From the NCBI RefSeq assembly GCF_023091745.1, contig NC_068920.1, positions 122,048,622-122,112,621 of the forward strand: a DNA stretch of 64,000 nt, given 5' to 3'. This document shows, piece by piece, positions 32,221 to 44,409 of this stretch. Below the pieces are notes generated by a model. The model was not told the DNA's origin. It made no database searches and worked only from the letters and a program-made list of their open reading frames with translations. The first letter of the stretch is position 1, and each line of letters starts with the position of its first letter. The DNA is from Budorcas taxicolor (Eukaryota > Chordata > Mammalia > Artiodactyla > Bovidae). A program made the translations under genes and the position numbers.

Positions 32221-33524
32221 AATGTTAGTAATTCCTTCCCTCCCTCTCTCCTTCACTATACTCACTCTACAATTGTTCAATTCCTTTCTTAGGGATCGGA
32301 GCAAACTGGGCTATGCTGTGGGTTGGAGTCCCATCTAGGATTGGTATAGGGATTGTTGCTAGAGCTGGGGTACATAGCACATGTGCTCCGCAAAGCACAT
32401 TTGAAGTGTCCCTAAGAAGGCAAATCAAACCCTGTAACAAAGGATTAATATCTAACCCTAACCCAGGGGCACAACACAAACTATTGAGGAGATGAGTCAA
32501 AAGCTCAGAATTTATGTTGATTAAAACCAAGTATAGAAGGAGAGTAGAAGTTGAATCAAGTAGAAAATGTCTCAAGTGAAGCCTGTGAATGAGGTAGTGG
32601 AGTTGGGTCTTTATTGGATGTTACCTCTATGGTATAGAAGCACCTTACCTGCTTATAAACCCAGACAAGGCAAACACACCTGATCTCTGAGTGTCCCTAT
32701 GTTTTGTTCCCTCCCTCATATTTCCTGTACGTTGGTCCCTGTTTGTCTTGCCATGTATTCCAGAGTTCAGGTAAAAGTCCATGATCATCTGGAGGAGCTC
32801 TTAGTGCAAGCATAATGTTGACACCATGCTGGCCATACTGTCATCCAGAGGCACAATGCAGGGACTGGAGAATAAGCTGCCAATAGCTGCCCCCAGAATC
32901 GAGGCTTAGTTAGGGAATACCACATCTCTCAGCTCTCTGCCTTTGTGTTCAGGTACTCTTTGGTGCTGGATGAACTGGGAAGTTGCTACTCGGAAGTGTC
33001 TGTGTTGGGGAGTGGGAACCCAGGTTCTCACCAGGAAATGTGAACAGGAGAGGCAGATGTCAGTACCAGGTTGGTGGTAAGCAGAGTCCTGTGTGGGGCT
33101 ACAGAATAGAAAATAACCCAGGAGGCCAGAATCTGGGTGAGCTGAGAACTGGTAGGGAAAAGAAGTATGAGAGGGGGCATACAGAGAGGTGCAGGACCAA
33201 GGCTGAAGGTTAGGGCTCCATGTGTCCAGTTACCTGGGCTGATGGCTACAGAGGGGTTGGGCTTAATGGGATAAAGGTTCTTTTCCAGGCCCTGCCCAAG
33301 AACTCCAAGAGACCAACGTTTTTCCTTTTCAGTTATAGTAAATAATGAATAATTATTTATTATAATGTAATGATAATTAAGTATAAGATAATTAGCAACC
33401 ATATTTTTAATAATCATACATAATAAATGTTTAATATTTACTTTCAGATACCATTCTGAGGCTGTGGTAACCTCTTATGAGGCAGAACTCACCAAAATCT
33501 AGTGAACAAATCCAGAAGACAGAT
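32221..33524. other. no gene seen; unassigned
   Basis: Moderate GC, no repeat family recognised. It includes CTAACCCTAACCC at 32452-32464, a two-unit telomere-like motif. ORFs here (76 and 129 codons on opposite strands around 33000-33400) overlap each other and look fortuitous. Confidence 0.4.
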
Positions 33525-33736
33525 TGTGGTGGTTTAGTCATTAAGTCATATCCAACTCTTGCAACTCCATGGACTGTAGCCCACCAGCTCCTCTGTCCAT
33601 GGGGTTTCCCAGGCAAGAACACTGGAGTGGGTTGCCATTTCCTTCTAAAGAGGATCTTCATGACTGAGGGATTGAACCCACGTTTCCTGCAATTGCAGGC
33701 AGATTCTTTATCAACTGAGCCACCAGGGAAGCCCCT
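33525..33736 (-). repeat. Bov-tA SINE
   Basis: Antisense Bov-tA, complete from 'ggtggtttagtcattaagtc' to the head complement gagccaccagggaagcccc. A 27-base piece of SINE body (gagaaggcaatggtacccta) follows separately at 33783-33806. Confidence 0.92.
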
Positions 33737-33806
33737 AGAAGAGAGGGGCTTTTAAATAATGGCATTTTAAGCAGTGCTTTGGGAGAAGGCAATGGTACCC
33801 TACTCC

Positions 33807-34647
33807 CTAAAGGAGAGAAGGGAAGGGATGGTTTGGGGCAAGAGGACCTCTTCTGTCCATCCTCTCATAAAACCCATTGTCTTCGCAGAGTGTTGCCAAA
33901 GCATAGAGATCAATGCTTAAAATGCAAGTCAGAAACACTGCATGGGCAGATGGTGGGAATGAGAGGATTTGTCCTTAGAGCCAGGTACAATGTCCTCCCG
34001 CCTGTGTGAACATCAGGACCTTTGATGATCACTTTCTGTACTCAGAGTCTTAGCTGCTTCAAAGTGGAAAAGAAAATTCAATAAGATTTTAAACTAATTT
34101 TTATGCCTCCTTGGCAGCTGTCATATTATGCATAGTAAATATCCAGGGTAAACCAAGTAGTCACATGGAAAATGATTTTTCACACCTCTATTTTGAAATT
34201 ATGTGCAAAGTTTGCTGCATCCTTCATGCTGAATATCACATAGTTAAATTGAAAATTACCCCAGTTGAACATGATGATCTGAAATTAAATTATCAGTCAT
34301 TGTTCTATTGCTTAAAAATATTTGCTTTCTCAACTCGTGGACAAGATCTGTAATAAAGGTGGCTGGCTTACAAGGTTCTAAATGGCTTAAAAGGTTCTGA
34401 CATGCAAGGTTCTAAAAGATTGATTAACAGTCTAAAAAAGAAAAGTGAACAATTTGAGAAATTACGAGATTCTCTGTTACAAAAAAGCAAAACAAACCTT
34501 TTATGAAACTTTAGATTCAGTTTCTAATAGAAAGGTGAAACTGAAAGGGCTTTTGCTTCCTCAGCAATTGAACACTGGAACTCAGCAGTCCTCTGGCATA
34601 TATTAGCTATGCTTAAAATTCCCCCTTTGTGCTAAAAAGGAAGTATT
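33807..34647. other. no gene seen
   Basis: Unassigned. An 80-codon open frame (34111-34353) has no recognisable character. Confidence 0.35.
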
Positions 34648-34785
34648 GGGAATTCCCTGGAAGTCCAGTGATTAGGACTTGGTACTTTCGCTGCAAAGGC
34701 CCAGCGTTCTATCCCTGGTCAGGGAACTAAGATCCTGCAGGCCTCTCAGTGCAGCGTGACCAAAAAACATAAACAAAAACAAATG
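34648..34785 (+). repeat. CHR-2 type SINE
   Basis: 'gggaattccctggaagtcca' head, 'ggtcagggaactaagatcct', 'gtgcagcgtgaccaaaaaac' and an A-rich tail. Full-length by its landmarks. Confidence 0.87.
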
Positions 34786-34964
34786 ACTCACTATCCTGTC
34801 CCCCTTTATTTTTGATTCCTTACCACTGTCCTCCCCTTCTTCCTATCTAGTTCTCATTGTTTCCTTTCTCCTTATTTATAACTTTGAAGTCTTGCCTCTT
34901 TTCTTTCTTCCCTATCTCCTTCTTCCTCGTCTCCCTCTTCAAGGCAATTCTGCACAGTGGTCAT

Positions 34965-35060
34965 TAAAAGCATGGGCTTTGGAAGCAAACTAAGGCTTCC
35001 AAATGTGGCTCCACCAGACACTGAGGGACTTTGGGTAAGCTGCTTTATCTTGCCATGTCG
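34965..35060 (+). repeat. MIR SINE fragment
   Basis: Sense MIR 5' half: 'aaaagcatgggctttggaag' to 'ctttgggtaagctgctttat'. The 3' half is lost. Confidence 0.6.
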
Positions 35061-35804
35061 CTACAACCTTGTATCCGTCAAGGTTCATTTAGGGAAGCAG
35101 AACTGCTAATGTGGGAGGTACTGAGAAAGTGAAGGTCTGAAAGGGGGAGTTGAAAGGTAAGAGGGTCTGAATGGGTCTCTAAGCAGAGAGCTGGTGGCAA
35201 AATCTATGAGGAACTAATGCCTCGAAAGGTTTGCATTCAAACATCTGGTGATGTTGAGTTTGACCAGGAAAGCCAGAGGTACCTGCAGGATGTGGAGTGA
35301 AGAGTGGATAGCTGGAACCTACTGGTACTTCTATGTCTGCCCATTGTTGCATCTAACCATGATGACCTTCAGAATAACGGCTACTGGGTCATTCTGCCTT
35401 TCAAATCTCAGGAAAATTCCACTATGGGCTAAATCAAACCCAGAATCACACAGAGAAGAGGATTCTGGGGAACTTAGGTCTAGTTGGACCGGGATTTTTT
35501 TGTTTTTTTTTTTTAAGTACAAACCACCATGTGAATCATTTCAAAATGCAGTTATTAAGAGTTCATAACTCATGGAGATATGAAAAGTAAATGGGACTTG
35601 AAACATGTAAAGAAAGCGCTTATCACAGAATCTAAAACACTGTAAGCACCCCACTAAATGTTAATTGTCATTTCTTCTTTGTTTTCAATCCTTTTTCTCT
35701 TATGTTTCATGATTCTACCTAAGCACTATGACCAAATTTCTGTGTCATTAACATTCCACCATCAATGTTTAGGATAATCAGTAAATTATGTGGCAAGTGT
35801 AACA
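35061..35804. other. no gene seen
   Basis: Contains a T-rich run at 35496-35515. The segment 'ccgtcaaggttcatttaggg' may belong to an old repeat that I cannot name. No exon. Confidence 0.35.
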
Positions 35805-36000
35805 ACAAAATAGATACTATTTATTGAGTACATACTTTGTGACCTTTTTATGCATCAACAGGCATGATGCTAATAACAACCCTACAATCCAGCTGCCATC
35901 ATCATTTGATGAGGAAATGATGAGGACATTGAAGTAGAGAGATTATTACTTGCCCCAAATAGCACACGATTTTGACACAGTACCAGCTGAGAGCGGAGTC
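35805..36000 (-). repeat. MIR SINE
   Basis: Antisense MIR: 'tactatttattgagtacata', then 'gatgaggaaatgatgaggac' and attacttgccccaaatagc. Confidence 0.72.
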
Positions 36001-37783
36001 ATGGAAGCCCATTTTAAATACTCTGTTTTCATTAAGGGTGAGAGTACCACCTCCAGGGAGAGGTACTTTCTAGAGGTGTTTAGAAATACAGCACCTTCAA
36101 AACTAACAAAGGGCCTCAGAACTCCTTTCTTGTTGTTATTGTTTCACACAAAATTTGGACGGATTATAAATCTGCTCTCCATGGTTTGGACTATAGAGCC
36201 AGTGGTCAGAAAGAACTCGGTATTTGGCTATGTTAGGCAAAGCAGCCTGAATCAAGCCAACAAGTGTTGAGGTGTTTGGGGAGGGAACTGGAGGAGAGTT
36301 GGAGAAAGGTTAAAGTTAGTTTATAATTAGATATAATCTTGCAACCTAAAACTCGAAAAACTCGCTCCAAAAGGACTGCCTTGCCTTCTTAAATCATGGC
36401 CTTGTGACTTTTACTGGAATGCAAAGTTTGTCAAGTTATTCCAGCCAGTAACTCTCTCCCCAACCTGCCCCAAACCCAGTCTGCCCCCTAAAGCAGAAAC
36501 TCTAAATTTGCAACCCCATGGATTATACTCAATGGGCTTCTGGAGTTTTTTAAACTTTTTTTTTTTCAAAAATTTAAATATTTTCAGGTGGAGCTTATCA
36601 CAGTTCCCATTCATCTCTATTTTCTGTCATACAGCCTTATTTACTTCACTCATCAATGTTACATGCCTTGACTTACAAGGCATTTGAGTTCCCAAACTTG
36701 CAATGGTCTCTAGAAGCACAGATTTCAAAGGGATTGTCTGGTTTTGGATTTCCACACAGAAATCAGCAGAGATGAGGCACATGGACCTTCCCAATTATAT
36801 TTTTCTACTCATTTGGTCCCTCACCACCCAACATATTCCTTAAAGTTCTTCATGGATGAACTTGTGTAACATTCTGACAACCTCTTAGGTTTACCTTTTA
36901 AGAAGCAAGGTCTGAATTGCTCAAGAGCCAAGTGGAGAAATCATACATTTGTAACTTTGCCAAGTGTGACATGCAAAAGTAAAACCTCAAGATATAAGGG
37001 CTAAGTACTAAAAGAGTGAAGCAGAAAATCTAAGCATGTTCTTAAGTAGACACAGGTGAGATCCATTCTTGCAAATACACTTAAAAAAGGGTTACTGGTG
37101 TATTTTCTTAGTTTGTTGGGCTTGAAGTTTTAAAGTGTGCTGTTAGGGAAATATTTGATTTCCCATGGTTTGGGACACCTTGATCTGAAAATTTAAAGGT
37201 ACTAGAATATGATAAATGATAATGTTTCAGCTATGTTGACAAGCATGTTTGGCATTGAGGTGGTTACCTGTCAAAAACAGTGCTGGTACTTGTCACTTCT
37301 ATTAGTCTCTGAAACTTAGGATGTGAAAATGATGCTTTGGTAAAATGTATTTGGTTCAAAAGCTGGTTTGGACATTTTATGATACAGATTGACAAGTATG
37401 TGATATGTAACTCAAAACATGTAGGTGCAGTTAAGGTAACCATAGTATTTACTGGATAGAGTCTTTTGTGTTTTTATAGAGATGTGGATAAAAACAGGAT
37501 GAGATAGAGTCTAGTTTGCTAAAAGAAGACCCAGAACCTTGCTTTGTATTACAAGAGACAAGCCTCCTAGGGACTTGCATCTGCAAATGTCTCCTGGTAT
37601 CTTTGGTTTCCTGGTTTGTACACCTGAATCTGAGTACCTTATCATCTTTACCATTCTCTTTAAAGGAGAGAAGTAAAAATCTATGTCTCTATTTTTAAAA
37701 ATTAAAGTTTTATATATGTGAACATAGATATTTTCTTGGTAGATTAATGGAACTCAATAGAAGAAACTTCACTTCTCTAATCT
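36001..37783. other. no gene seen; possible conserved non-coding DNA
   Basis: Apart from a small SINE piece near 36508-36542 (tttgcaaccccatggattat, minus), no repeats are recognised. The 37100-37480 part has no repeat features and would be worth a cross-species alignment. No exon supported. Confidence 0.35.
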
Positions 37784-37792
37784 GTGTCTTAG

Positions 37793-37890
37793 TAAAGCGA
37801 AGTCGCTCAGTCGTGTCCAACTCTGCGATCTGTGGACTGTAGCCCACCAAGCTCCTCTGTCCATGGGATTCTCCAGGCAAGAACACTGGA
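37793..37890 (-). repeat. Bov-A type SINE with target duplication
   Basis: Antisense 98-bp BovB-derived SINE body (agtcgctcagtcgtgtccaa to ggcaagaacactgga). Perfect 9-bp duplication GTGTCTTAG at 37784-37792 and 37891-37899. Confidence 0.93.
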
Positions 37891-38035
37891 GTGTCTTAGA
37901 AGGTATTTAAATGAGGCTGAACATCTAAGGGCCTAGGATGTAGAACACTTGAATTTTATTCTAGATTATAATACTACTCAGCTGTGGGTGTGACTGGGCA
38001 CCTGCTTTCTATACAATGTGACCGGTGGATTGAGT

Positions 38036-38243
38036 GCCTGCTAAGTCACTTCAGTCATGTCCAACTCTTTTCTACCCTATGGACTGTAGCCAACCAGGCT
38101 TCTCTGTCCATGGGATTATCAAGGCAAGAGTACTGGAATGGGTTGCCATTTCCTTTTCCGGGGCATCTTCCTGACCGAGGGATCAAACCCGCGTCTCCTG
38201 CATTGCAGGAGGATTGTTTACTGCTGAGCCACCAGGGATGCCC
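38036..38243 (-). repeat. Bov-tA SINE with target duplication
   Basis: Antisense Bov-tA, body then head complement. Flanks TGACCGGTGGATT on the left (about 38020-38032) and TGACCAGTGGATT on the right (about 38243-38255), one mismatch. Confidence 0.93.
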
Positions 38244-38279
38244 TGACCAGTGGATTAGACAGTTCCTAAAGCTTCCTCA

Positions 38280-38499
38280 TGGGACTTTCCTGGTGGCTCA
38301 ATGGTCAAGAATCCTCTCGCAATGAAGGTGATGTGGCTTCAATCCCTGGATGAGGAAGATCTCCTGGAGAAAGAAATGGCAACCCACTCCAGTATTCTTG
38401 CTTGGGAAATCCCCATGGACAGAGAAGACTGGTTGGGCTACATACAGTCTATGGTGTTGCAAAAAGAGTTGGACATAACTTAGTCACTAAACAGCAAAC
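38280..38499 (+). repeat. Bov-tA SINE
   Basis: Sense Bov-tA (gggactttcctggtggctca to agttggacataacttagtca). It lies 36 bases right of an antisense Bov-tA, so the two form an inverted pair. Confidence 0.92.
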
Positions 38500-38501
38500 T
38501 T

Positions 38502-38551
38502 AACTAGCCACATGTGTTTAGTGGCTATTACACTGGACAATGCTGTTCCAA
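38502..38551 (+). repeat. hAT-type MITE fragment
   Basis: 'tagccacatgtgtttagtgg' and 'ctattacactggacaatgct' match the terminal part of a short mammalian hAT element. I cannot fix the subfamily. Confidence 0.5.
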
Positions 38552-38624
38552 AGTGTTACAGATAAAGCCTCTTTGAGCAATATCTTTAGTTCACACATCT
38601 ATTCATGTACACATTTTATGTATT

Positions 38625-38920
38625 TTTACATTCATTAATTCAAGAAATATTTTTTGAGCACCTTCTTTGTTTCAGGCACTGAGAATATGATGAGCACCTT
38701 CTTTGGGTTTATATTCTCTCATGGAATAGATGAAAACCAATCAAACAATCACACAGCTGGTGGGAATTAGGAGAATGCGATGGTTGTAAGATTATCCCAT
38801 GTGGCTGATTTCTGTGAGGAAATCCAGGCTTATTCAACCTCTTTAAAGTCTTCTGATTTCTCTCAAGGGAGTGACCTCTGACCTGGGATCTGAAAGCTGC
38901 TTGGCCCTTTGAAAGGGATA
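38625..38920 (-). repeat. L2 LINE 3' end
   Basis: Antisense L2: 'ttcattaattcaagaaatat', tgagcaccttctttgtttcaggcac in part, and later 'gagtgacctctgacctggga'. The 15-mer TGAGCACCTTCTTTG occurs twice, at 38655-38669 and 38691-38705. Confidence 0.68.
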
Positions 38921-40423
38921 GATTTTATCAGTTGACACTACAGAGATCAAGCAGGGTTGGTAGAAACAAATTTAGATAATTATCAGACTGACTACTCATG
39001 TAAACAAAATCGCTGTTTCTCTTTAGAAAGAAGAAGAATATCAGGAGCCTGGTGGCTTAGAAGAATTAAAACTGTCAAAACTGAAAGTAGAACAGTTGAT
39101 CAGGGGGTATCCAGGGAGTTTCCAAGTCATTCTGTCTTGCAATATATAAAGGCACAGACCCTCTTAAGTGCTTCATTCTCTTTTATTGAAATAAGTTGTA
39201 GAACACACACACACACACACGCAAGCACACCTGGGTAAAATTAAGAAGTAAGACATTAGATAAATTACCTTTCCTTAAAGAAATATTTTGATGTTCTTGG
39301 AAACCTATACCCCTACTGAATACTAGCTAGGTTTCTGATATAGACAAACTATGTCTCTTGTAAACATGCCACATGAAACAGCACTGATCTCTTCCATCTA
39401 AATATTTCCTAGTGCCCTAGAATGGTCATCTGTGAAGGTTCAGGAAAGTTCAGGAAATAAAATGATCCAAAGGAGCATAAATAGTCATCAGAATCTAGTT
39501 TGCATGTTAGAATTCCAATCTCCTTGGAAGTTCTAGCTGGTAATCTAAATTAACCATGAAATGATATATGATAATTTGAAAATAATTATGTACTCTTAAA
39601 TGAGACGCCACTAAAGAACAGCAGCACAACATTAAAGTAGCATGTGACACTCTCTAATTTTACCTGCTGTCATTTTAATTTGGGGTTCAGAGTCAGGGTG
39701 GCAATGCCTCTTCAAAATATTCTGACCTTGGTAAAAAAAAAATATCCTGGCAGAATATCTAAGAGAAAAACAGTCTATCATCCTCCAAGGAGAGTATCGA
39801 ACACTTTGCCCTGTGCAGTATTTCATGACTCTGGTTTTGTGGCATGCTGCCAGATGGCCGAACTCTACTCCCACACCACCTCCCCCTAACCCCCCTCCCC
39901 CCACTTTTCCTGGTATCCCTGACAGCATCTGAATTAGGCTAGCACCATGCTTACAGAAAAATTACACTGTGCTTAGCTAACATAAATCACTTCAGAACAC
40001 ACCTATAGACCATTCTGGGGTGTGTGCTGGCTAGAACCACTAGGAACTCTAGGATCTATGTAGCACCGAATGTTTCTCTCTCACCTACAAATGTTGACCT
40101 GTAAGCCAACAGGTAAGATCTCCATGAGTGATGGGACAATGCTCCAAAATTCACATCCACAGATACCCTGAAGCCTCTAAACTTGACTGTACAGAGTTCA
40201 AGTTTCTATCAAACCCACACTGATTGTTTTTATCAAGATACATGCTCACGCCCTCTCCAGAGGTAGGCATTGCTACTAGGGGATCCTTGGGTTGTTATTA
40301 CCCTACATCTAGTCTTTCTAGTCTGCAGTTTCACGTGAAACAATTCTTGTGGAGGGGGCTTCTGTGTATGGAGGGGAGGCAGGAAAGAGTAGTGGTTTGG
40401 GGAGGAGAATTCCATTCATTTCA
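38921..40423. other. no gene seen; one (CA)n tract
   Basis: A (CA)9 tract lies at 39203-39220. C-rich patch with cccccc runs at 39880-39905. Otherwise unassigned, with no supported exon. Confidence 0.4.
39203..39220. repeat. (CA)n microsatellite
   Basis: Nine AC units, followed by a few interrupted ones. Confidence 0.9.
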
Positions 40424-40424
40424 C

Positions 40425-40444
40425 TGTGTGTGTGTGCGTGTGTT
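40425..40444. repeat. (TG)n microsatellite
   Basis: Twenty bases of TG with one C interruption, directly abutting the next SINE. Confidence 0.85.
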
Positions 40445-40648
40445 CCATCACTCAGTTATGTCTGACTCTTTGCAGGCCCATGGACTATAGGCTCCTCTGC
40501 CCATGGAATTTTCCAGGCAAGAATATTGGAGTGGGGTGCCAATTCCTAATCCAAAGGATTTTCCCAACCCAGGGGTGGAATGCATATCTCTTATGTCTCC
40601 TTCTCTTTTTTGAGAAGAGTTGATTCTTTATCACCGTGCCACCTACCC
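40445..40648 (-). repeat. Bov-tA SINE
   Basis: Antisense Bov-tA. The head complement is disturbed by a pyrimidine-rich change at 40590-40612 (ttatgtctccttctcttttt). Confidence 0.87.
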
Positions 40649-40789
40649 TTAGTGGTCACTAATGCCTCTCTGTCCAATCACTCTTTCAGGCCTAAACCAT
40701 TATACAATACGTTTTGTAGCTTTTTGCATGTAGGTTACAACACAAGCAAATAATCTCCTGGAATACTTTAACTGTCTATAATAGAAAAC

Positions 40790-40985
40790 TTCAAACTTTT
40801 TATAATAGAAAATTTACAACGTATCCCAACAATGAGGCACACTTGTACAATAAAGCTCCATATACTCCCATCACTCAGCTTCTACATGACCAGCTTGTGG
40901 CCAGTCTTATTTCATCTACACCCTTATATACCTACCACTTGTATTATTTTGAAGCAAGTTTGTGAATAGTTTGCACTTGGATGGA
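40790..40985 (+). repeat. L1M 3' UTR-like relic
   Basis: 'aatagaaaatttacaacgta', 'actcccatcactcagcttct', 'tttcatctacacccttatat'. Same type of sequence as 8920-9555. Confidence 0.6.
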
Positions 40986-41129
40986 GCAGTTAATAGAGGA
41001 GGTCACATTCCCTCTATAGATGGCTTTGATTTTTTTCTTCCCAGCAGGAAGGAGCGGTGATCCTTGAACCTCCCTAGCAGTTTATGTCTACCTTTCTTTT
41101 GGCACTAATCAATCACTTCCTGTCTGGAA

Positions 41130-41245
41130 TTATAGATCTTTTGACACATCTTATCTTTCCTATTGAACCTTCAGGTCCTCGAGGGCAGAACTTAGGCCCA
41201 ATTCATCCAGAGTTCAATAAATGCTTATTGAATGAAATAAGAAAT
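41130..41245 (+). repeat. L2 LINE 3' end
   Basis: Ends 'gagttcaataaatgcttatt' and 'gaatgaaataag', the sense L2 3' terminus, preceded by 'cctcgagggcagaacttagg'. Confidence 0.65.
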
Positions 41246-41407
41246 GTACAAAGACGGGCTACAGTGACTGAAATCCAAATTCAGATCAAGATAGATACAC
41301 ATCCAGCACTGGGAATTAAAGAGACAGACACCTGTTCACCTCAAATTTGCTTCTTCTATTTATGAGTCTTAAGTAGAGATGTTGAGTTTCTTCCACATGC
41401 CAATACA

Positions 41408-41478
41408 ATCTTTTTTAAAAATTTATTTATTTTTTACTTGAAGGATAATTGCTTTACAGAATTTTGTTGTTAGGGAAA
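41408..41478 (-). repeat. L1 3' end fragment
   Basis: 'tttaaaaatttatttatttt' followed by 'gaaggataattgctttacag', the antisense L1 3' terminus of ruminant L1. Confidence 0.65.
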
Positions 41479-41669
41479 ATGTGTCTGTCTTGAATTGAAT
41501 GATGATGGATTTAAATATGGTAAAAGATGTATTTGTCATTTATGATAATGTAAGATAGAAGTGGTTTAATGTAGCTATGCATTATATAACACAAACTTGA
41601 AAATGGCAATCCATATTTTACATGAAATGACAAAAGAAATTTAGAAAGGATAATTTTCTTCCACTGAGA

Positions 41670-41875
41670 AAGAAGGTGGACTTTGGAGCTGGGTAGACTT
41701 GATTGCAAGGCCCTGCCTTTTGCAAGGTACTTAATGTCTCCAACTCTTACTTTCCTAATTTATAAATGTGGAAGGATTTTTTTTTTCTTGCTTCACATGA
41801 TCATGAAGGATTAAATGAGAAAGCAAATATGAAACCTCCAGCACTATGTGTTACACAGTCAGTGTTCCTATATGT
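41670..41875 (+). repeat. MIR SINE
   Basis: Sense MIR: 'ggtggactttggagctgggt', 'tttcctaatttataaatgtg', 'aaggattaaatgagaaagca'. Confidence 0.68.
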
Positions 41876-41889
41876 TGATGATAATATTA

Positions 41890-42110
41890 GCAGCCACTTA
41901 AGAGTTTACTATGCGCTGGTCCTGGATCAAGCAGGATACGGGTACTATGCTAATTCATCTTCACAGGAACTTTGAGGAGAGTTGATATTTCCATTTTCTT
42001 GATGAGAAAACTGAGAACTAGAAAATTAAGTAACTTGCTCAAGATCACGTTACTAATAAGAGGTAGAGCTGTGGTTTGGAGATTAAACCTGGGTCTCTTT
42101 GACACTAAAG
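41890..42110 (-). repeat. MIR SINE (inverted relative to its neighbour)
   Basis: Antisense MIR: 'gagtttactatgcgctggtc', 'ttcttgatgagaaaactgag', 'taacttgctcaagatcacgt'. With the sense MIR just to the left it forms a tail-to-tail pair. Confidence 0.72.
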
Positions 42111-42570
42111 ACTAATTCTTTGTAATTATTGCACTGCCTGACTTTCTTTCATCAAAATCTCTTTGAAACTTTGCATAGAAAAGGGCCTTTCTTAAAACTT
42201 GAAGGAAAACATCTTTTCTTTCAATCACTTACTGCTGTTGTAATCATATATAACTGAGAAATAGGCAGCTTTGACTAATTGGGCATTTTTGAAAGTGGGA
42301 GACAATAATGGAAGGATGAACATTTGAAGATCACACTCACTTTTATTTTAAACACTTGTAAGAATAGTGTTCAAATAGAAAATTAATATGTTTGTTTAAG
42401 GGATGTATATAATACACAGAGACATTTTTATAACACTAATTCTAGTGATATAGCAGAAAAGCATACTTAAAGCACAACTTCAGTAAGGCACCAACAGAAA
42501 TAGCAACATCAAAAATGTATACAATCTGGAAGATTTCAAGTGAAGAAGCTAGTAAAGTGTTCAGTGCATG
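42111..42570. other. no gene seen
   Basis: AT-rich, unassigned. Confidence 0.35.
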
Positions 42571-42578
42571 ATAATGAA

Positions 42579-42807
42579 CAGGCTTTCCAGGTGTTGCTAG
42601 TGGTAAAGAACCCGCCTGCTAATACAGGGGACGTAAGAGACAACCCAGGTTTGATCCCTGGGTTGGGGAGATCCTCTGGAGAAGGGAATGCAACCTACTC
42701 CAGTACTTTTGCCTGGAGAATCACATGGACAGAGGAGCTTGGTGGGCTACAGTCCAAAGGCTCACAGAGAGTCGGACACAACTGAGTGGCTAAGCACACA
42801 TACACAT
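42579..42807 (+). repeat. Bov-tA SINE with target duplication
   Basis: Sense Bov-tA: head 'ctttccaggtgttgctagtg', B-box-like ggtttgatccc, BovB-derived tail ending gacacaactgagtggctaag and a short (AC)n. Duplication ATAATGAA at 42571-42578 and 42808-42815. Confidence 0.92.
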
Positions 42808-42815
42808 ATAATGAA

Positions 42816-44173
42816 TGTAGAATAGGTATTTGTCGGATAATATGAAGTGTGAGTCGTCAAACACCTAATACATTAAGTCACTCAGAATCTGAAGCATTGT
42901 CCAGTGCCTAAGCATCTTATGAAAACCTCAAGAGTATATATTTTCCTTTTTTCCTTCTCCTTATTAGAAGTTCTGGCATTTGCAGTCCAGCCTGAAAATT
43001 TGTCTTTAAGCCTGAACTGGAGTGGCTGGTTCCCTACACATTTCAGCATTCTGATCACAGACTTAGTGTAGTAAAGAAAAATCTGAGTCAAATGTCTGAG
43101 GAACAGGGTGTGATTTAGCTAAAATTGCCGATTTTGTTACAGCATGTTTGTAAAAGTTGCCCCCGAACCGGCTGTCATGAATATTTCTTAAATTAAAATT
43201 CCCACTGAATCTTGTGAAAGTAAATAGTTGACGTCCAAGAACCTCCAAGAAAAAGCCACTGTAAAGTCTCTTCAGGACAGAAAGCTTTGTCTATGGCACT
43301 CACCTCTGCATATTGACAGTCTGGTACCTGGCAAGTGCCATAGATCTGTGTTGACTTTATAATAAAGGGAAATTATTTATGCCACAGTCAGTTATACCAG
43401 GAGACTGGCTTTGTGCTTATTCTTATGGTTAAAGCTTTCCCCTAAGCAAGTTCTGAAACTCCCAGATGTTATAGTAAACACTCCTTAAATGGGTTTTGGA
43501 TAATAACCTCGATATGGTCCAAGTCCTATGTGGCAAAGATAAACCTTCCCTGGTAATGTTGAATCCTGAAACTCCTCTTGGATTTGGATGCTTGCAGAGA
43601 TAAAGCAGAGCCCAAGACGGTCTCAGCTGGACAAATGTTGAATACAACAATTGCTTTTGACACAAATATTTGGTGGGGTGGGGAGCAGAGGAGGACAGTA
43701 TGCTTGCTATTCATGGACAGGTGTTTTCTTATTTATCCTGCAGGTGTTAATGATAAACTAATACTGTAGGGTCCTTTAGGTCAGGCACTCTGTATCCTAT
43801 AGGCACCTGGACTTCCAATCCACTCAGATAAGGGGAAAGATGAAGGAGCAGTAGCAACTTGACTTTATTAAAAATGGTCCTTGGTGCCTTGCTAGGGTTC
43901 TGACAGTTGGGCACCTCGCCACTCAGAGTTCCTCATGGGGACAAAGTCTTGAGTGGGGTGTGCAGCATGATGGCTGAATCACCAGATTGAAACACAACTC
44001 TAAATATATTCATCTTGTCCTGTGAGCATTTCAGGAATTTACTTGCTCCTGTATGTTAGGGTCCCTCACTTTTCCCAAATTTAGCCGTGGGCAGAGAATG
44101 CACTTCTACTCCAGGGGCTGCTGCTTGCAGCCAGAGGTGATGCTCTTGTGTGCCTTACTAAGTACAGTGTGAA
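42816..44173. other. no gene seen; unassigned
   Basis: No repeat recognised. Opposing ORFs around 43430-43770 (62-78 codons) overlap and are unlikely to be real. Confidence 0.4.
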
Positions 44174-44234
44174 ATTAGTCCCCAAAGGGGACTAATGCAT
44201 GTCAGATGCATGCATGACCAATGCATGTCAGATG
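44174..44234. repeat. perfect hairpin and short direct repeat
   Basis: ATTAGTCCCC (44174-44183), loop AAA, GGGGACTAAT (44187-44196) form a perfect 10-bp stem. Overlapping it, ATGCATGTCAGATG is repeated at 44195-44208 and 44221-44234 with ATGCATG-type spacer. Confidence 0.85.
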
Positions 44235-44409
44235 TTCAGGCTTTCTGTGTGACTCCAGCCAGGGGCAGGGATGTGGCTATGGGGAAAATAGGGTTTAGGG
44301 AAAAAAAGGAGCTTGAAGGCAACCAGAGTTCCAGGCTAACCCCACAGTATAAAATGCATGGAGAGGGATGGAGGGTCAGTGGAAGGCAGTGGAATAAAAG
44401 AGGAGTAGG
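44235..44409. other. no gene seen
   Basis: Unassigned sequence between the hairpin and a CHR-2 SINE. Confidence 0.35.
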
